In this document: in pieces, positions 10,001 to 24,200 of the stretch
Layout: the number at the start of each line of letters is the position of its first letter
Numbering within the stretch: position 1 is the stretch's first letter
Source of the DNA: Molossus alvarezi
Lineage: Eukaryota > Chordata > Mammalia > Chiroptera > Molossidae
Direction of reading: 5' to 3'
NCBI GenBank assembly: GCA_037176705.1
Contig: CM073885.1
Location: forward strand, 218,624,290 to 218,688,289
Length of the DNA: 64,000 bases
The notes under the pieces: generated by a model
Databases searched by the model: none
The model's input: only the letters and a program-made list of their open reading frames with translations
Told to the model about the DNA's origin: nothing
Position numbers and translations under genes: made by a program

Positions 10001-13000
10001 CAGTCTGCATTCCCAGCAGCAGTGTACTAGAGTCCCCTTTCCTCCCCACCCTCACTAGCACTTGTTGTTTGATGATTTGTTGATGGCGGCCATTCTGACA
10101 GGTGTGAGGTGATAACTCATAGTCGTTTTAATTTGCATCTCTCTGATGATTACTGATGTTGAACATTTTTTCATATGTCTCTTGGTCATTTGTATGCCCT
10201 GTTTGCCTGTTTGGAGAGGTGTCTATTTAGATCATCTGCCTATTTTTTTCTTTTTCCTGAAGATATTTTCCCATTGCTTCTCAGAAAGAGTGGAAGGGAG
10301 GGAGGGAGGGACAGAGAAACATTGATGTGAGAGAGACACATCAATTAGTTGTCTCCCACATGACCCCAACCAGGGCCGGGGATTGAACCTGCAACCCAGG
10401 TAGGTACCCTTGACTGGGAATCAAACCCACGACCCTTTGGTCCACAGGCTGATGCTCTAACGGCTGAGCCAAACTGTCCAGGGCTTCTGCCCATTTTTAA
10501 ATTGGATTCTTTGTCTTCCTTTTGTTGAGTTGTATGAACATTCTATATATTTTGGAAATTAACCCCTTATCTGATGTATCATTGGCAATTATGCTCTTTC
10601 ATAGAGTGGGTTTCCTTTCCATTTTGATGCTTGATTTTTTTGCTGTTCAGACGATTTTAGTTTGATGTAATCCATTTATTCATATTTTCCTTTGTTTCTC
10701 TTTCCCTAAGCGATGATGTATCAGTGAAAATTCTGCTATGTGTGATGTCTGAGATTTTGCTGCCTACATTTTCTTCTAGGATTTTTATGGTTTCATGAGT
10801 GCCATTGAAGTCTTTTATCCATTCTGTGACTCCTAATATCTTTTGAGTCTTTGCTCTTTCTTCTCTTTGCATTGCCAGTAGCTTTGCTCGTTACTTTGCT
10901 CTACCCAGTCATAGCTACTCTAATGTGACTAATATAATAACTTATCTTCTGTCCGATTCATTCTCCACAATTTCAGGGATCTTTTCAAAATGTACTTCTA
11001 ATAATAGCACTATGGGCTTAAAACTAAAATTCTTCAGCCGCTTCCTGCTGCTCTTAAGCTAAAGACAAAATCTTTAAACTTTGTCAAAAATGTCCTGTGT
11101 GGCCTGGTCCCTCCGGTCTCAGTTTTCATTACTTTCCCTCCACCAACAGGGCTTTCCACTTGCAATTCCTTCTGTTCGATGCTCTACTCTCTCCCGACAC
11201 CCGCGACCGCTGCCTTGATGATGCCTACTCACTTCCAGATCTGAATCACAACTTCCTAGAGGCCAAATCTCCTATTACATGATCTTAGAGCGTAACATTT
11301 ATTTTCTTTACATTTAACATAGTTGTACATACAGATTTTACATGTATTCGTAATTCCGTAAGGACAAGAAACTTTTTTTCTTTGTCTATAATTATAACCC
11401 TGAGCTTGGCACATAATTCTCATTCAGTAAATATTTTTAATTGAATACATGAAATACAAATTCCGTGATCTCAGAACTCACTTTCAACTGGATTCATCTT
11501 GCCATTTGGATTTTATTTTTCAATACTCCCCAAGGTAGACCTTCTAATCAATCAAGTGACTTATCACTGGTTTCCCTCCTATTCTCACCATACAGATGTT
11601 TCTAGAGCAGTCACCTGTGAGACCCCACTGACCAGACAGCAGCTGGCCCATAGGAGGCACTCAACACGTGCTTATTACCCTGAAAAGTAGGCTCAAAACC
11701 GTTTCGCTCTCTACTCCCAAACTTCCTTTACTCTCAATCCCTATATTACTATTCTCTGTACCCTACAGTCTAGTATTTAATTGTATGTTGTTTCATATTA
11801 TTATATTTTAATTATATTATTTATGCCTACCTCACTTCACATAGATTATAAATTGAAAGTGACCACTGTGTTTTCCCTTAAAGAGCCTAGAATTGTGCTA
11901 TTTGTTAAATAGGTACTTAAATAGGTTAAATAGGTACCAAAAATGCAATTACATCCACATATTCTATTAATATCTTATTAATTAATAACAGATACACATT
12001 TTTCACCTACATTGGTCTCTCCTCTCCACCGATCACCACCAAACACTGAGAAAGGTGTTTAAGAGCAGAGAAATGTCTAAAAATAGGCAGAAGATATTGC
12101 AGGGTTCAGAATGAGTCATCCCAAGACATGCCTCTGTGATACACAGACTCTTTTAAACTAAAGGCAACAGAGACCCTGCAGCTCAAGAGAAAACTTTTGC
12201 CCCTCTCCACCTTAACTAGCAAGAAGAATCTGAATTAGGGGTCTTGCCCCTAATAAGAGATGATCAGAGATAACCATTTTTGACCTGTGTGTTTGGCAAG
12301 GCAAAGTACAAATTACTGATCATCTGCTCTTCTCATCGTCCTGCAGTGTCCCTGAGCCCGACAGCATCTTGCCTCACGTACGACCAGGAGGCAGGTCACA
12401 GACACCTCATTGTACCTGTCTACCCCTCAGCCTCTCATGTATGTGAGGTTTCTGACCCTCTCATGTATGTGGGGTTCCCATGCATGTGTATGCAATTAAA
12501 TTTGGTTATTCTCTCCTATTAATCTGCCTCATGTAGATTTAATTATTAGAGCAGGTGAAAAAAACTTGCAGGGGAAGGGTTTGATATACAAAATAGAACT
12601 CTAGCTCCTGAAGGACAGAAATTGAACCACCTAGAAGGATCTTATTCATCAGTAGTGAAAATGTGACAAAACCACTTAATGTACTTTAGGTGGTAGAAAC
12701 AAAGAAACCTTATATAATTTAAAATGACAAACTGGACTCTTCAGCAACAGATTTTTCTTGGCTATCAAGATTCTCATAGTTTCAACGTTTCCTAATACAA
12801 TAAGCCTCAACTACCCAGACCACTGGGGGAAGGAGAGCTGCTGGTTAATTTCATTTTCTGGTTTGCTGAGGGTGATCCGGAAGCCCTTTATGTTTCAGTC
12901 TTGTTACTGGCAACCTTCATAAAAGGAATGCGTCTGCTTTTCTGCCTTGGTAAGAACAATATGGTTAGTGTTATTGAATCTTCCCCTGTTGACTGAAACT

Positions 13001-16000
13001 ATTGTAATGTGTCAGGATCGATCCAGATTGCATTGAGTGTGAGCAGGTGATGAAATCTGAGCCAAGCCCTAGGCAGTCTCAGAGTTGCCTTTTTGAGTAA
13101 GTTCCTGATTTAAACTTAGTCAGGCCTCTCTTTCTGCATAGGTTTAGTTAAAAAACAAAAGCTCTGGCTGGGAACAGAGAGAGGTGGGGGGATTTCGGTT
13201 TGTGACTCTAATTGACTGATATTCACCCACTGTGAAACCATCTGCAGAGCCTGAAGCAGGCAAGTTCTCAAGACGGCTGTCCGAAGGCCCAGGCCAACGC
13301 GTGTACTTGCTCAAGGGTGGCTAGCTAGCCTGGGTAGGGCCACCTCGAAGGCTGGCCTGTGGGCTTCAGCTGCTCATAGTGACACAGGAATGCAGACTGA
13401 TGAAGGAATCCCTGGTGGCCATGGCAGGATGTCGCCTCCCGCACAGGGTGGAACTCCAGCCTTGTAGGGGCTTGGGAGAGGTCAGTCCCCAGGATCAGAA
13501 TCCACGGGGTGCACAGAATGATCCTGTAGCTGGGGCCCAGATGTCTGGACAACTCAGACTCCACACCCAACTATGGACCACTGGTGCTCCGATCAAATGT
13601 GTCCTTCTTCCAGGCTCGGTTTATCCTCCTGGTCACCCCTCTGAGCTCCAGCCACGGTGACATCTAAATCTGCAATGGTTTAGATCTGCTTGTCTTCGCC
13701 TCTGGGCACAAAGGTGTCCAAAGCTGATTTTCTCGAGAGAGCTGTAGGGTGGATGAGGCTGGGGCCTAGAGAGACCTGTGGACGTCTGTGAGCCAGCCCT
13801 GGGCTCCGGCCTTGGACAGTCCTACGGCTCGCTCTACAATCTGCGCTCCCGTTGGTCTCAGGGGTCCAGCTTGGACTAACACTCTCTACCACTCACTGAC
13901 CGGAGGCTTGTGTGCCACCTGGGGGGCTGACATAAAAAATTTCAGTGGCAGGCCTCATTTCCAAATTGTTATATTCTTATTGGGACTATGAGTTTTGAAC
14001 CATTAGCTTAATATATGAAAGTCTCTTGCACATTTTTACAGGTCTTCCTTATTCTAGCAATTTGTAATTTATTTGGGGTTTCTATATATATAATATCGAC
14101 TGAGATCTGAGAATAATGAAAACTGGTTTCATTCTTGAAAACTGAAAGGAAGGCTTGGCCAGCGTGGCTCAGGTGGTTGAAACACTGCTCCGCGTACAGA
14201 AGGGCTGCATTCACTCCCTGGTCAGGGCACACACCCAGGACTGTATTCACTCCCTGGTCAGGGCACATACCCAGAAGGGCTGCATTCACTGCCTGGTCAG
14301 GGCACATACCCAGAAGGGCTGCATTCACTCCCTGGTCAGGGCACATACCCAGAAGGGCTGCATTCACTCCCTGGTCAGGGCACATACCCAGAAGGACTGT
14401 ATTCACTCCCTGGTCAGGGCACATATCCAGAAGGGCTGCATTCACTCCCTGGTCAGGGCACATACCCAGGGCACATACCCAAAAGGGCTTAATTCACTGC
14501 CTGGTCAGGGCACATACCCAGAAGGACTGTATTCACTCCCTGGTTGGGCACATACCCAGGGCACATACCCAGAAGGGCTGTATTCACTCCCTGGTTGGGC
14601 ACATACCCAGGGCACATACCCAGAAGGGCTGTATTCACTCCCTGGTTGGGCACATATGGGAGGCAACTGACTGATGTTTCTCTTCCCCCTTCCCCCACCC
14701 CTTTCTTCCTCTCTCTCTAAAGAGAAATCAATTCAAAAGAGAACTGAAAGGAAGTTGTATAACACATTTCAGGAGGATTCTCATGCAGAATGATAGACAG
14801 TAAGAAATCAATATTTATGTTTAACTCAAGAAACTATTAAAAACTATCACATGACCTCACTTATTTATGGAATGTAATGAACAAAACAAGCTGATGAGAA
14901 AAACAGACCCAGAGACAGAAGTAGGGATCAGACTGACAAACCTCAGAAGAAGGGGATGAAGGAGAGATAAACCACAGGACTTATATGTATGTATGTGTAA
15001 CCACGGTCATAGACAATAATGCTGGGGGTGAAGGGGTGGGATTGGGAGGAGGGTGTCAATGGAGGAAAAAGGAGAAACATCTGTAACAAAAAAAATTACT
15101 AGCTATTTTCATCTATTTGTTCTTTTAAAATAACATTTAGACTCAACTTGATATACCCCCCCCCAAATCATTTGGGAACTATATCACATTTACCAATCAA
15201 TTTAAGACAAAAATATTTGCACCTAAGACTTACTAATCATTCAAGCAATATTATATGTCATTTAATAAAGTTTTCTTTAATTCAGAACTGGAAAAATTTT
15301 ATGTTTATTATTAGGTATTATGAAGTTTCCTTTTTTCTGCTATTGGAAAAAATAATATTATTCCATTATATTTTCTAGTAGGTTGTTTCTAATTTAAGTA
15401 ATACTAGTCTATAGATATTTAAAAAATAAAATACTCTTGTATTCAGCTATTAAAAATAAAACACACACACACAAAAAGCCACACAAACAAACAAAAAAAA
15501 GAAACTATAAAAGAAAAGACTGATAAGTTCAACTGGATGCCAAACAGTATGGGAAAACATCTTCAGCCATGTCAAAGGAAAAATAACAATTTGGGAAAAA
15601 TATTTATCATTCATAGACAAAAGGTAAATCTAAATTACATGAAAAGAGGTCTTAGACATTGACCCCCCCCCAAAAAAATAATTAAAACCCCAAATTTCAA
15701 TGGAATAATGAACTAAGAACATACAAAAATTACCAAAAGGGAAATGCAAATGGCATTTAAAATATGAAAATATGTTTGGTCTCATTCATATTAAGGAAAA
15801 TGTATACTAATACTACACTGAGATATAATTTCTCACCCATCAGATCTTAACAAGCCAGAGCTTGAAAATACCCTCTGTACCAAAGCTGTGAAGAGACAAG
15901 GACTCATATATTCTTCATGGAAGTGCAGATGGAAGTCAATGATAATATTTACCAAAATTACAAATACGGTCACATGTGTCTCAGTGGTCCCACCCGCTTT

Positions 16001-19000
16001 CTGAGAGTCTACCTCAGAAAAAAACTCTGCTCACATGTATCCCACAGATGCACTGGCATCTTAGAAAGCGGTGTATGCACTTTGCAGCATTGTTTACAAC
16101 AGCAAGAGACTGGAAACATCTGATGCTGTGGTGGGTGTACATAAACACATAATGGAACGATAAGCAGCTATTTAAAAGAATGAACAGGCTCTGACATACA
16201 GCAATGAAAAGAACTCCAAGCTGCAGAACCATGCCATCTATTGTGTGAAACAAAGTGGAAATTTTAAATATGTATTTTACTTTCCTGTATTTTTTATAAA
16301 GAAACACGGCAATAAACAAAAACACTGAAATATAAAAAATAGGTAAACAACTTGCATAAGCAATTCACAAAAGAAGGAAAAATTAACCACTGCTAAACTG
16401 GAAAGAAAAAAGAAAGTTGAGTGTCTATCATGTGCCTGAGATTCTAACGCTGAAAAGCAGTCTCTATCTAGGGCTGTTTTGCTATTACTACACATTTACA
16501 CCTGGCAGAGAGAAATCCAAGTCACCTGTCTCCATGTTCTAAGGACTGAAGGGAAAGAGGATGAGGAGAGAAAGGCAAAGTGTGTTCTGCTATTTTTAGG
16601 AGGAGACTTACTTTAATTGCTGAATATAGAGAATAGCCACAACGCTTCTTAAACTCTGCTCGAATGTCCAGAAGGTCAAGTTCTGATCTGGAAACCATTA
16701 TTCGGTTCAGAGTGAACTCATCGGTTCCAGCGCCCTGTTAAGAAACGCAGGTGTCCACAGTACAAGTCAGCCACAAAACAACTTATAGATCTATATTTAC
16801 AAGAAATACTACACCAAACAGTCAACTACGTGACTCTTCACTCGTTTAACATCAAACAAACCTCATCATTCATCTGTTCAAGAAATATTTATTGAGAACT
16901 TACTCTGCCACAACCATACCAAATGCTGAAATCAGAGACGGGATACCCTGTTACGCTTCCGAGTTTGTAAAGGAAACAGGCAAGAAAACAGGCCATTACA
17001 AAATAACATGACATATAAGAAATACTGGGTACTATGGGCACATATATTAGGGGAGCCTACAATAGATAAAGGATTAAGAAACGCCTGTCTGAGAAGGTGG
17101 TATTTAAGCTAAGGCCGAAATAACCAGCCAGGAGAAGAAGGGGTGGGGTTCACAGACTGAGGGAAAAAATGTTCCGGTGGAGAAAACAGCAGGTGTGAAG
17201 GTTTGAGGCAGGAAAGAATGCCGCATCCAAGGACACGTAAATAATGAGGAATAGCAAGCGATGTGTCTAGAAAGGCGGGACCTTGCACGCCATGACATGA
17301 ATTCTAACTGTACCCACGAGTGAAGAGCTGGGGCGACCTTTCACACGCAAGTGTGTGGCGATCGATGGGATTTGCGATTTCAGGTCTCTCTGACAGCGGT
17401 GGGGGAAGGGAGGGCAGGGCAGGAGCAGGATGAGGACAACAGAAGAAGGCTACACGCTCTGGGACTCCTCCAGAGGTGAGTGCACTAACATGACAAAGAG
17501 ATGATGATGACCCGACCTAGAAAAACCGGGTCCATTTAAGAGATGCTTATGAAGGCAGATGCCAAAACCTGATGTATCATTTGAAGAGGACGAAGGAGAG
17601 GAAGAAGCGTGAAATTCCTGAGCCTTGAAGTGGATATTGACGCAATTCATTGATTTAACAAATGCTTATTGAGCATCTACTATATGCCAGGCATTGTTCC
17701 ATGTACTGTGCATATGGTCGTGAACAACACAGACTATACCTCTGTCCTCATGGGGTCGCCATTCTAATGAATGGAGATGGTCAGGAAAGAAAATTAACAA
17801 ATTGTGTGAATAAACAGTAATGAAAACTATGGGATGGAGCGTGACTAAAAGGGAGCCCACTGACCTCAGTAGTCAGGGAAGAACTTTCTCAGGAGGTGAC
17901 GTTTGAGCAGAGACCTGACAGAGGAGTAGGAGCCAATCCCAGGTAGCTCAGGAGGTAGGCTTCAGGAGGAGAGGACGCAGTGCAAAGCTCTGACATGGGA
18001 CAAGACTGGCAAGGGACAAAAAGGCTGCGGGCTGCGGCGCAGAGAACAAGGGTGGGAGGAAGGGTCTCACTGCAGAACCTGGGCAAGGGCAGATCCTGCC
18101 GGCTGTCCAGCGAGCTGCCTGAACACAGGATGAGGAGCAGATGTGGGGAGGGAGGTGAAGTGAGGTGAGCGAAATGATGTGTTCACTTTGGACATATCTC
18201 AGAAGGCGTGCGGACTTCCACAGGAAGTGTTCAGTAAAGACACCGAGGTCAGCATCTTCTGTGTAGCAGGGTCTGAGATATACAAAGGAAAAGCAAACTC
18301 CTTTACTCGCAGAGTTCACCATCTGGCAGCAGCAACAGGTAAGAAAACGCAGGGCTGCTCTCTCATGAAAGGCTGCTGACTCCGTTTGGCTCAAGTAAGG
18401 CAGCTAGAGAGGCCACTGGACCTAATGGGTCAAGGCTGAGGTTTGGAGTTTCAAAACAAGTTCTACTGCCTCCACTTACTGTGAACTGTGGGAAATCACG
18501 CAGCCAACACTGCACTGTTTCTATCTCTATAATGAATAAGACACTCATTATCAATCCATGAGACAGATTAGTAGATGAATCAGCTAGAAAAGAGAACTCA
18601 TCAAAGTGGACAAGAATGAAATTCCATCAGCTGTAACAATATTTTTACATTTTCCTTAAGGGAAGAGAAGAACATGCATAAAATTCCCAGACCAACCTTC
18701 AAAGCTTGATGCAGTCTTTCAGCTAAAAAGGCAGGCGTATTCCTTGCACAACGAGCTGTATAAAAAGTAAAGCATGTCCACTGTCACTTAATAGAAACTG
18801 AGTTAAAGTCACTTAATAGAAATTGAGTTAATATATAGTAAGATATTTTTTAATTGATTCTTTGGGGAACCACATCCATTCTAACCCCCCGCCCCCACTA
18901 CTGGCTTTCATTTAGAATGAAGGGATGAATGTGTAACCTAAATCTCAAAGCCTTGTAACGTCATATTTGCACAGAACTTTAGCACAGAAATTCTCTTTGG

Positions 19001-21145
19001 CCATGAAATTACCTGCCAGAGAAACCCCCACAGCACATGACTCAGCTCCAGATGGCGGACACACCGACACCTACGCTGACACGGGTCCCTCCCTAGGGTG
19101 GACCTGCTCCATTTCTAACATCTCTGACTACTGATGGGTAACTTCGGTGTAAAGACTGCAGAGATGTTGTTCCAAATAACTCGTTAGGGAAGAAGAGGCA
19201 CTGGGGTTCATTTAAAAACCAGTTTGTCAAACGGAAATCTTTTTTCTTAAGTGGCTGTGTTAGGATTTATAGGCAGTTAGAGTAATTACGTTAGAACCAA
19301 CGCCCGTAGTATAAATTCAGTTACTAAAAATTACTGCAATCTTTCAATGCTTATTGTGAAATAACAGGAAAAGCAGAAGTAAAACAAAAAGGAAATTGGC
19401 AAAAGCATGAGCAAATTAGTGATCTTTTAAATAAAGTGAAGATCATAAGAACAAGAAAAGTTTGTAGAGAGTAAATCTATTTCTTGCAACACAATTACTA
19501 TGATAATCCTAAATCTGATCTGCAGGTAGGGCTCTGCCAAAAGTGAATACATTTTATATTGGATGTTGGAGATCAGAGCAAGACTAAGTAGCTTTCTCAT
19601 AGTGCCTTACAGGCTAGTCTCTCTTAAGGAAAGCAAAAAGGCCTTTAGTTTGTGTAATTGACTTCAGGGGAAATGTCACAGAAACTCAAATATGGAATCT
19701 GGGACAAACACGAAAACAGTGTTCGATGTGAAATTGTCTGAGAATAAACCAACCATTTGGATTGGTTCTACCTATTTTTCTTCTGATATTCATATTAAGC
19801 AAGCCTTAATACTTTGATCAAAAGTTATTATGCTTAAGCTTTTCAATCATCTCCCTCCCCCTAAATTATATTCCTATAGAATCCTTTCCCCCCATAATCC
19901 TTTAACTTGTCCTCAGCTTTATGTTCTTAAGCATCAGGTTTGTTCTTTATGTCTTAAAAACTTGGGAAGTGGTGTTATACACAGCAGGAGGAAGTTTGTT
20001 TTAGCACTCAACATCGAAAGTAGGAAAACTCAGGAAAATCTCTGAAACTCAGGGAGTCCATTGAAGTTCATCACAATGACCACGAGTCCATGGTGGCCCA
20101 TTTGTCACCCTTTCTGTTGTCCTGATTAACTTCAGTCTGTCCTGTCTGCTCCCTCAGGGCCCTGAACTCTGGCTTGCCTCCCTTCCTGAACAACCACTAA
20201 AACAAAATCCAGGCCCTCCTGTCAGCGTCTCCCAAGAATCAGCTGACAGCAAAACATGTGTCCTGTCAAACCCAATGACCATGCCCCCTTACTTATCCAA
20301 CTTCCACTTAAAGGAAAAGCCTGTTCTGTTTGATTCTGAGACTCGTGCACCTTTCTGAGATGAACGTGTTCTCCCTACTGCAGTAGTCTTTTTGACTACA
20401 GCCTCTCCTATGTAAGTCCAGATTTGACAACTAGAAATGTTTTATTAAGTATTTCTAAGGTGATACAGCTCAGGTGGGTTTTCATAGGAAAAACTATGTA
20501 TTGATAAATTTAGAATAGACAGGTCTATCAACATCGAAAGTAGATTAGTTGTTAACAGGGGCTATGGGGTGATTGCTAGTGGGTACAGGGTTTCTTTGGA
20601 GGCTGATGAAAATATCTTAAATTTAGATTGTGGCGATGGTTGCACAACTCTGTAAATATACGGAAAAGCAGTGAATTGTATATTTTGGGTAAATTTTATT
20701 GTATGTGAGTTCTATCTCAGTAAAGATGAGAACAACTGTGATGTATCCCAATGGTAAACAAATAGAAAATGGGTGTGATACATCTTGAACTTCAAATTAG
20801 TGGAATTATAAGGTCTTTCTCTTACTTGATGAACTAATATACATTATAGTCCACATTTAGTGTATCATTCAATATATATTTCTAAGAATGCTTCTTAGTT
20901 TAATGAGTTTGCATTTGCACATCTCAATGAAGTTGTCAAATACTGCAGGCAAAGTAAAAAGCAGCAAAACTGATATAAAGAGTAACAATGTGAAATGGAA
21001 AAAAATAAACCAGCTATATCACTACCACTGGGATGTTCTCTGAACTAATTATGGACCCTGATCTCTATTTCATTCTTTTTAATAGGAAAATAGGCTTTTT
21101 TTTTTCTTTCTTGGCCTATCTTTTAGCAATTCAGGGTCAACAGTG

Positions 21146-21199
<54 letters not shown>

Positions 21200-21204
21200 T
21201 TTCC

Positions 21205-21235
<31 letters not shown>

Positions 21236-24200
21236 AGCAGCATTTGGATAAAGAGCCCTATCTTGGCGCTGAAGAGAGGATTAGAAGTTAAGCGAAATAA
21301 CATGTATAGAAGAAGCCCTCAGACTAGGGTCTAGAACTTCGTGAGTGGGTTGCTGCCTGGTCTATTTTCTGTAATTTACGTTAGAATAGTTCAGGACAGC
21401 CCTGGCTGGTTTGGCTCAGCAGTTAGAGCGTTGGCTGGCAGACCAAAGAGTCGCGGGTTCAATTCCGGTCAAGGGCATGTACCTCGGCTGCAGTTCAGTC
21501 CCTGGCCCTGATCAGGGTCGTGCGGGAGGAAGGCAGCCAATCAATGTGTCTCTCTCACATCAATGTTTCTCTCTCTGTCTCTCTCGCCTCTTCCCTCCCT
21601 CCCACTCTACCTGAAGATAAATGGAAAAATATCCCCTGGTGAAGATTTTTTTAAAAAAGACTTCAGCATAGACCGTGTGATACGTGTGTGTTTCAGATGA
21701 TGTCTGAACTGCTCACGTTGTGTGGTTGGCTATTGGACTGTAGAGACTGATGGCTGGGTGGAACCTCAGCTCGACCTCACATTTCCTGGGGAACCTGGGG
21801 AAGGAATTTAACTTTTTTGTGCCTCAGGTTTCCTAACCCATGGGACTGTTACAAGGATCAAATACGTTGATAGTTGTGAAGAGTTGAGCGCAGTGCTGGG
21901 TACACACTGAGTGCCAGATGAGTATTTATTAAAAAATACAATCTGAGGACCTCCATTTGGGAGTTCCCGAGGTAATTAACATCTGAAGATGAATCAGGTT
22001 CACTCCAGAGGAAGGTACCTTCAGACATTGGCTATCTTCATCTCACCAGAGGAGCTGTTACCATCATGGTGGAGGACAGAATTGATTTTCATTGATGAGA
22101 TGACAAGATGTGTGGAATTAACGGAGAACAAGGCTGCAGCAAGCCCAATAGCCACCCTAAATTAGAGTGCTCAGGACTGCTAACATCCTGCGAGTGTACC
22201 AGCACATAATAGACTTCGCTGCCTGACGCTGGCTGGAGGGTCACCAAACCCTGTGTTTGAATAGCCTCTCGTTCTTCTGACTGCACCTTTCCTGCAAGGT
22301 GCTCTTTGGTGCCTAAAAGGACAGATCTCACTGAGAAGACAGATCGACTTGTTTTGTCTGCTCATTTATCCACATGTCTCTCTAGGCCCAATTCAATCTG
22401 TGACTGACTTGCTCTTTGACACACTCCCACTAGCACAGACACTGACATGAGCTCAACGTGCCGCTGACACCTTCCAAAAATAACCCGAAATGGTAAATTA
22501 CCACACTGGCTTCGATCTCAGCCTTCAACAAGGCTCAAACAAAATGCCAGGAGGAATTTAGTATTTTTACCTCCCAATGAGTTTACAATCCATAAACGTG
22601 GTGACAAGCCAAATACAAAGTTAAAAGCAAAGTAAAATGTAAAAAATAACTTTTTCATGCATCCATTTACCAATATCTGTCGAGCACAGTGTGTGTAACG
22701 TGGGCTGGACAGGGGGTGTGGGAGCATGAGGATGGATCAGTGAGGATGGATCAGTGAGGATTCGCACAAGGAGCGAACCAACCCTGATATTGATTAGATC
22801 AACTGCCAAGTAACTCGGTTTATAAGCACTCCAGAGCTTACCTATGGCCAGTAGTAGGTCTTCAAAATGCCCAGATACTTCTCCTTTTATGCTGTCCTCA
22901 ATGTCCTTCTGGCTGATGTTTCTGTATTCATCAAATGCTAAAAAGCGGCACCACAAAAACAGTGAAAGCATCCCAAATGACCACAAGTGACTATATTCCA
23001 GTTTTTGACTCAGTATGCAGCAAATCAGGTGGTTAAGTGGCGTGTTCAAATACCCTTCTTTTAAATCATCAAAATTTGAACACGAAGTTTTTGTTTTTCG
23101 TATCTTAAAAAAAACAAAACCCATCAACAATAAAACCAGACCTTCATAGGCCATTTTCTTCAATGATCTTTTTCTCTCTCTCCTCTCCCTCTTCCCAGGC
23201 TGTTAGCATTTAAAACAGCCTAAAAGTTTAAATAATAAATAATATATCTAGTAAGGTGGGCTATTTTTAAATTATAGTACCACCTGGGAAACAACAATGT
23301 GGTCATTAATCAAATGTTTTATCCGCTAACACAATCTTCAGTATGAAGATGTCCTACTGTTGAGCAGATCATTCCCTCAGGGAGCATGGCCTACTTTACA
23401 CAGACCTGCAGGCGTTCGAATGTCTTGATCACTGTTTGCCCCAAAGCAAAACCTGTACTACATAGCCAAGGATGTGGGCATATTCTGCAAGCTAAGTAAA
23501 TTTTTTTCCAAGTAAATTTTGAAAAAAATAAATTCTGGAGAGAGATCTAGAATTGTTTGGTTTTTCTTTTTCTTTCTTTTTTTTTATCCTCACCAGAGGA
23601 CATTTTTTTCCATTTTTTGTTCAGATAGAGTGGGAGGGAGAGAGAGAGAGAGAAACATCGATGTGAAAGGAACACATCGAGTGGTTGCCGCCCGCACAAC
23701 CCAACCAGGGCCGGGGACAAACTGCAACCAAAGTACGTGCCCTTAGCAGGAACCGAATCCGGGTCTCTCTGGACCACAGGCCGATGCTCTAACTGCTGAG
23801 CCAAACTGGCCAGGGCGGTTTTCATTTTTCAAATAAAGACATTAAAAAAGCAACTATGATATACTCTAACCATTGTTTTATAAATAAAATTCTAAGGAAG
23901 GGCCACCTCAGAATTTAAAAATCCTGTTAACATCTTTGTTTCCTCATTTCCCCACGAGCTCGGCACGAGCTGGTCGCGCACCGTGACTGCGGATGTGCTC
24001 CAGATGCGCACCTGGAGGCCCCGGCCAGATGCTCAGAGGGAGCAGAGTTCCAGGAGTTCTGGCCTCTGGGTGCTGTTGCTCCCAGAATGGCTCGGGGAGA
24101 TGAGTGAGTGAGGGGTGGGTGCTTAGCAGTTCCAAAGAGAGCTGTCTCTCATCCCCACGAAATCTAGCTTCGTATCAGAAAGAGCTGAACTTGAATCCAT

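Noticed and set aside
14008..14698. Long repetitive open frames (about 150-180 codons) on both strands
   Set aside because: They are a by-product of 39-bp and 51-bp tandem units, both multiples of three, inside a SINE. No start context, splice sites or family match.
22727..22756. Short duplication gaggatggatcagt
   Set aside because: Two 14-16 bp copies only; common intronic slippage with no positional relation to a splice site.
22621..23163. 180-codon open frame on the minus strand
   Set aside because: Only 22842-22937 is coding (ANXA3 exon 10). The rest is intron read through by chance.
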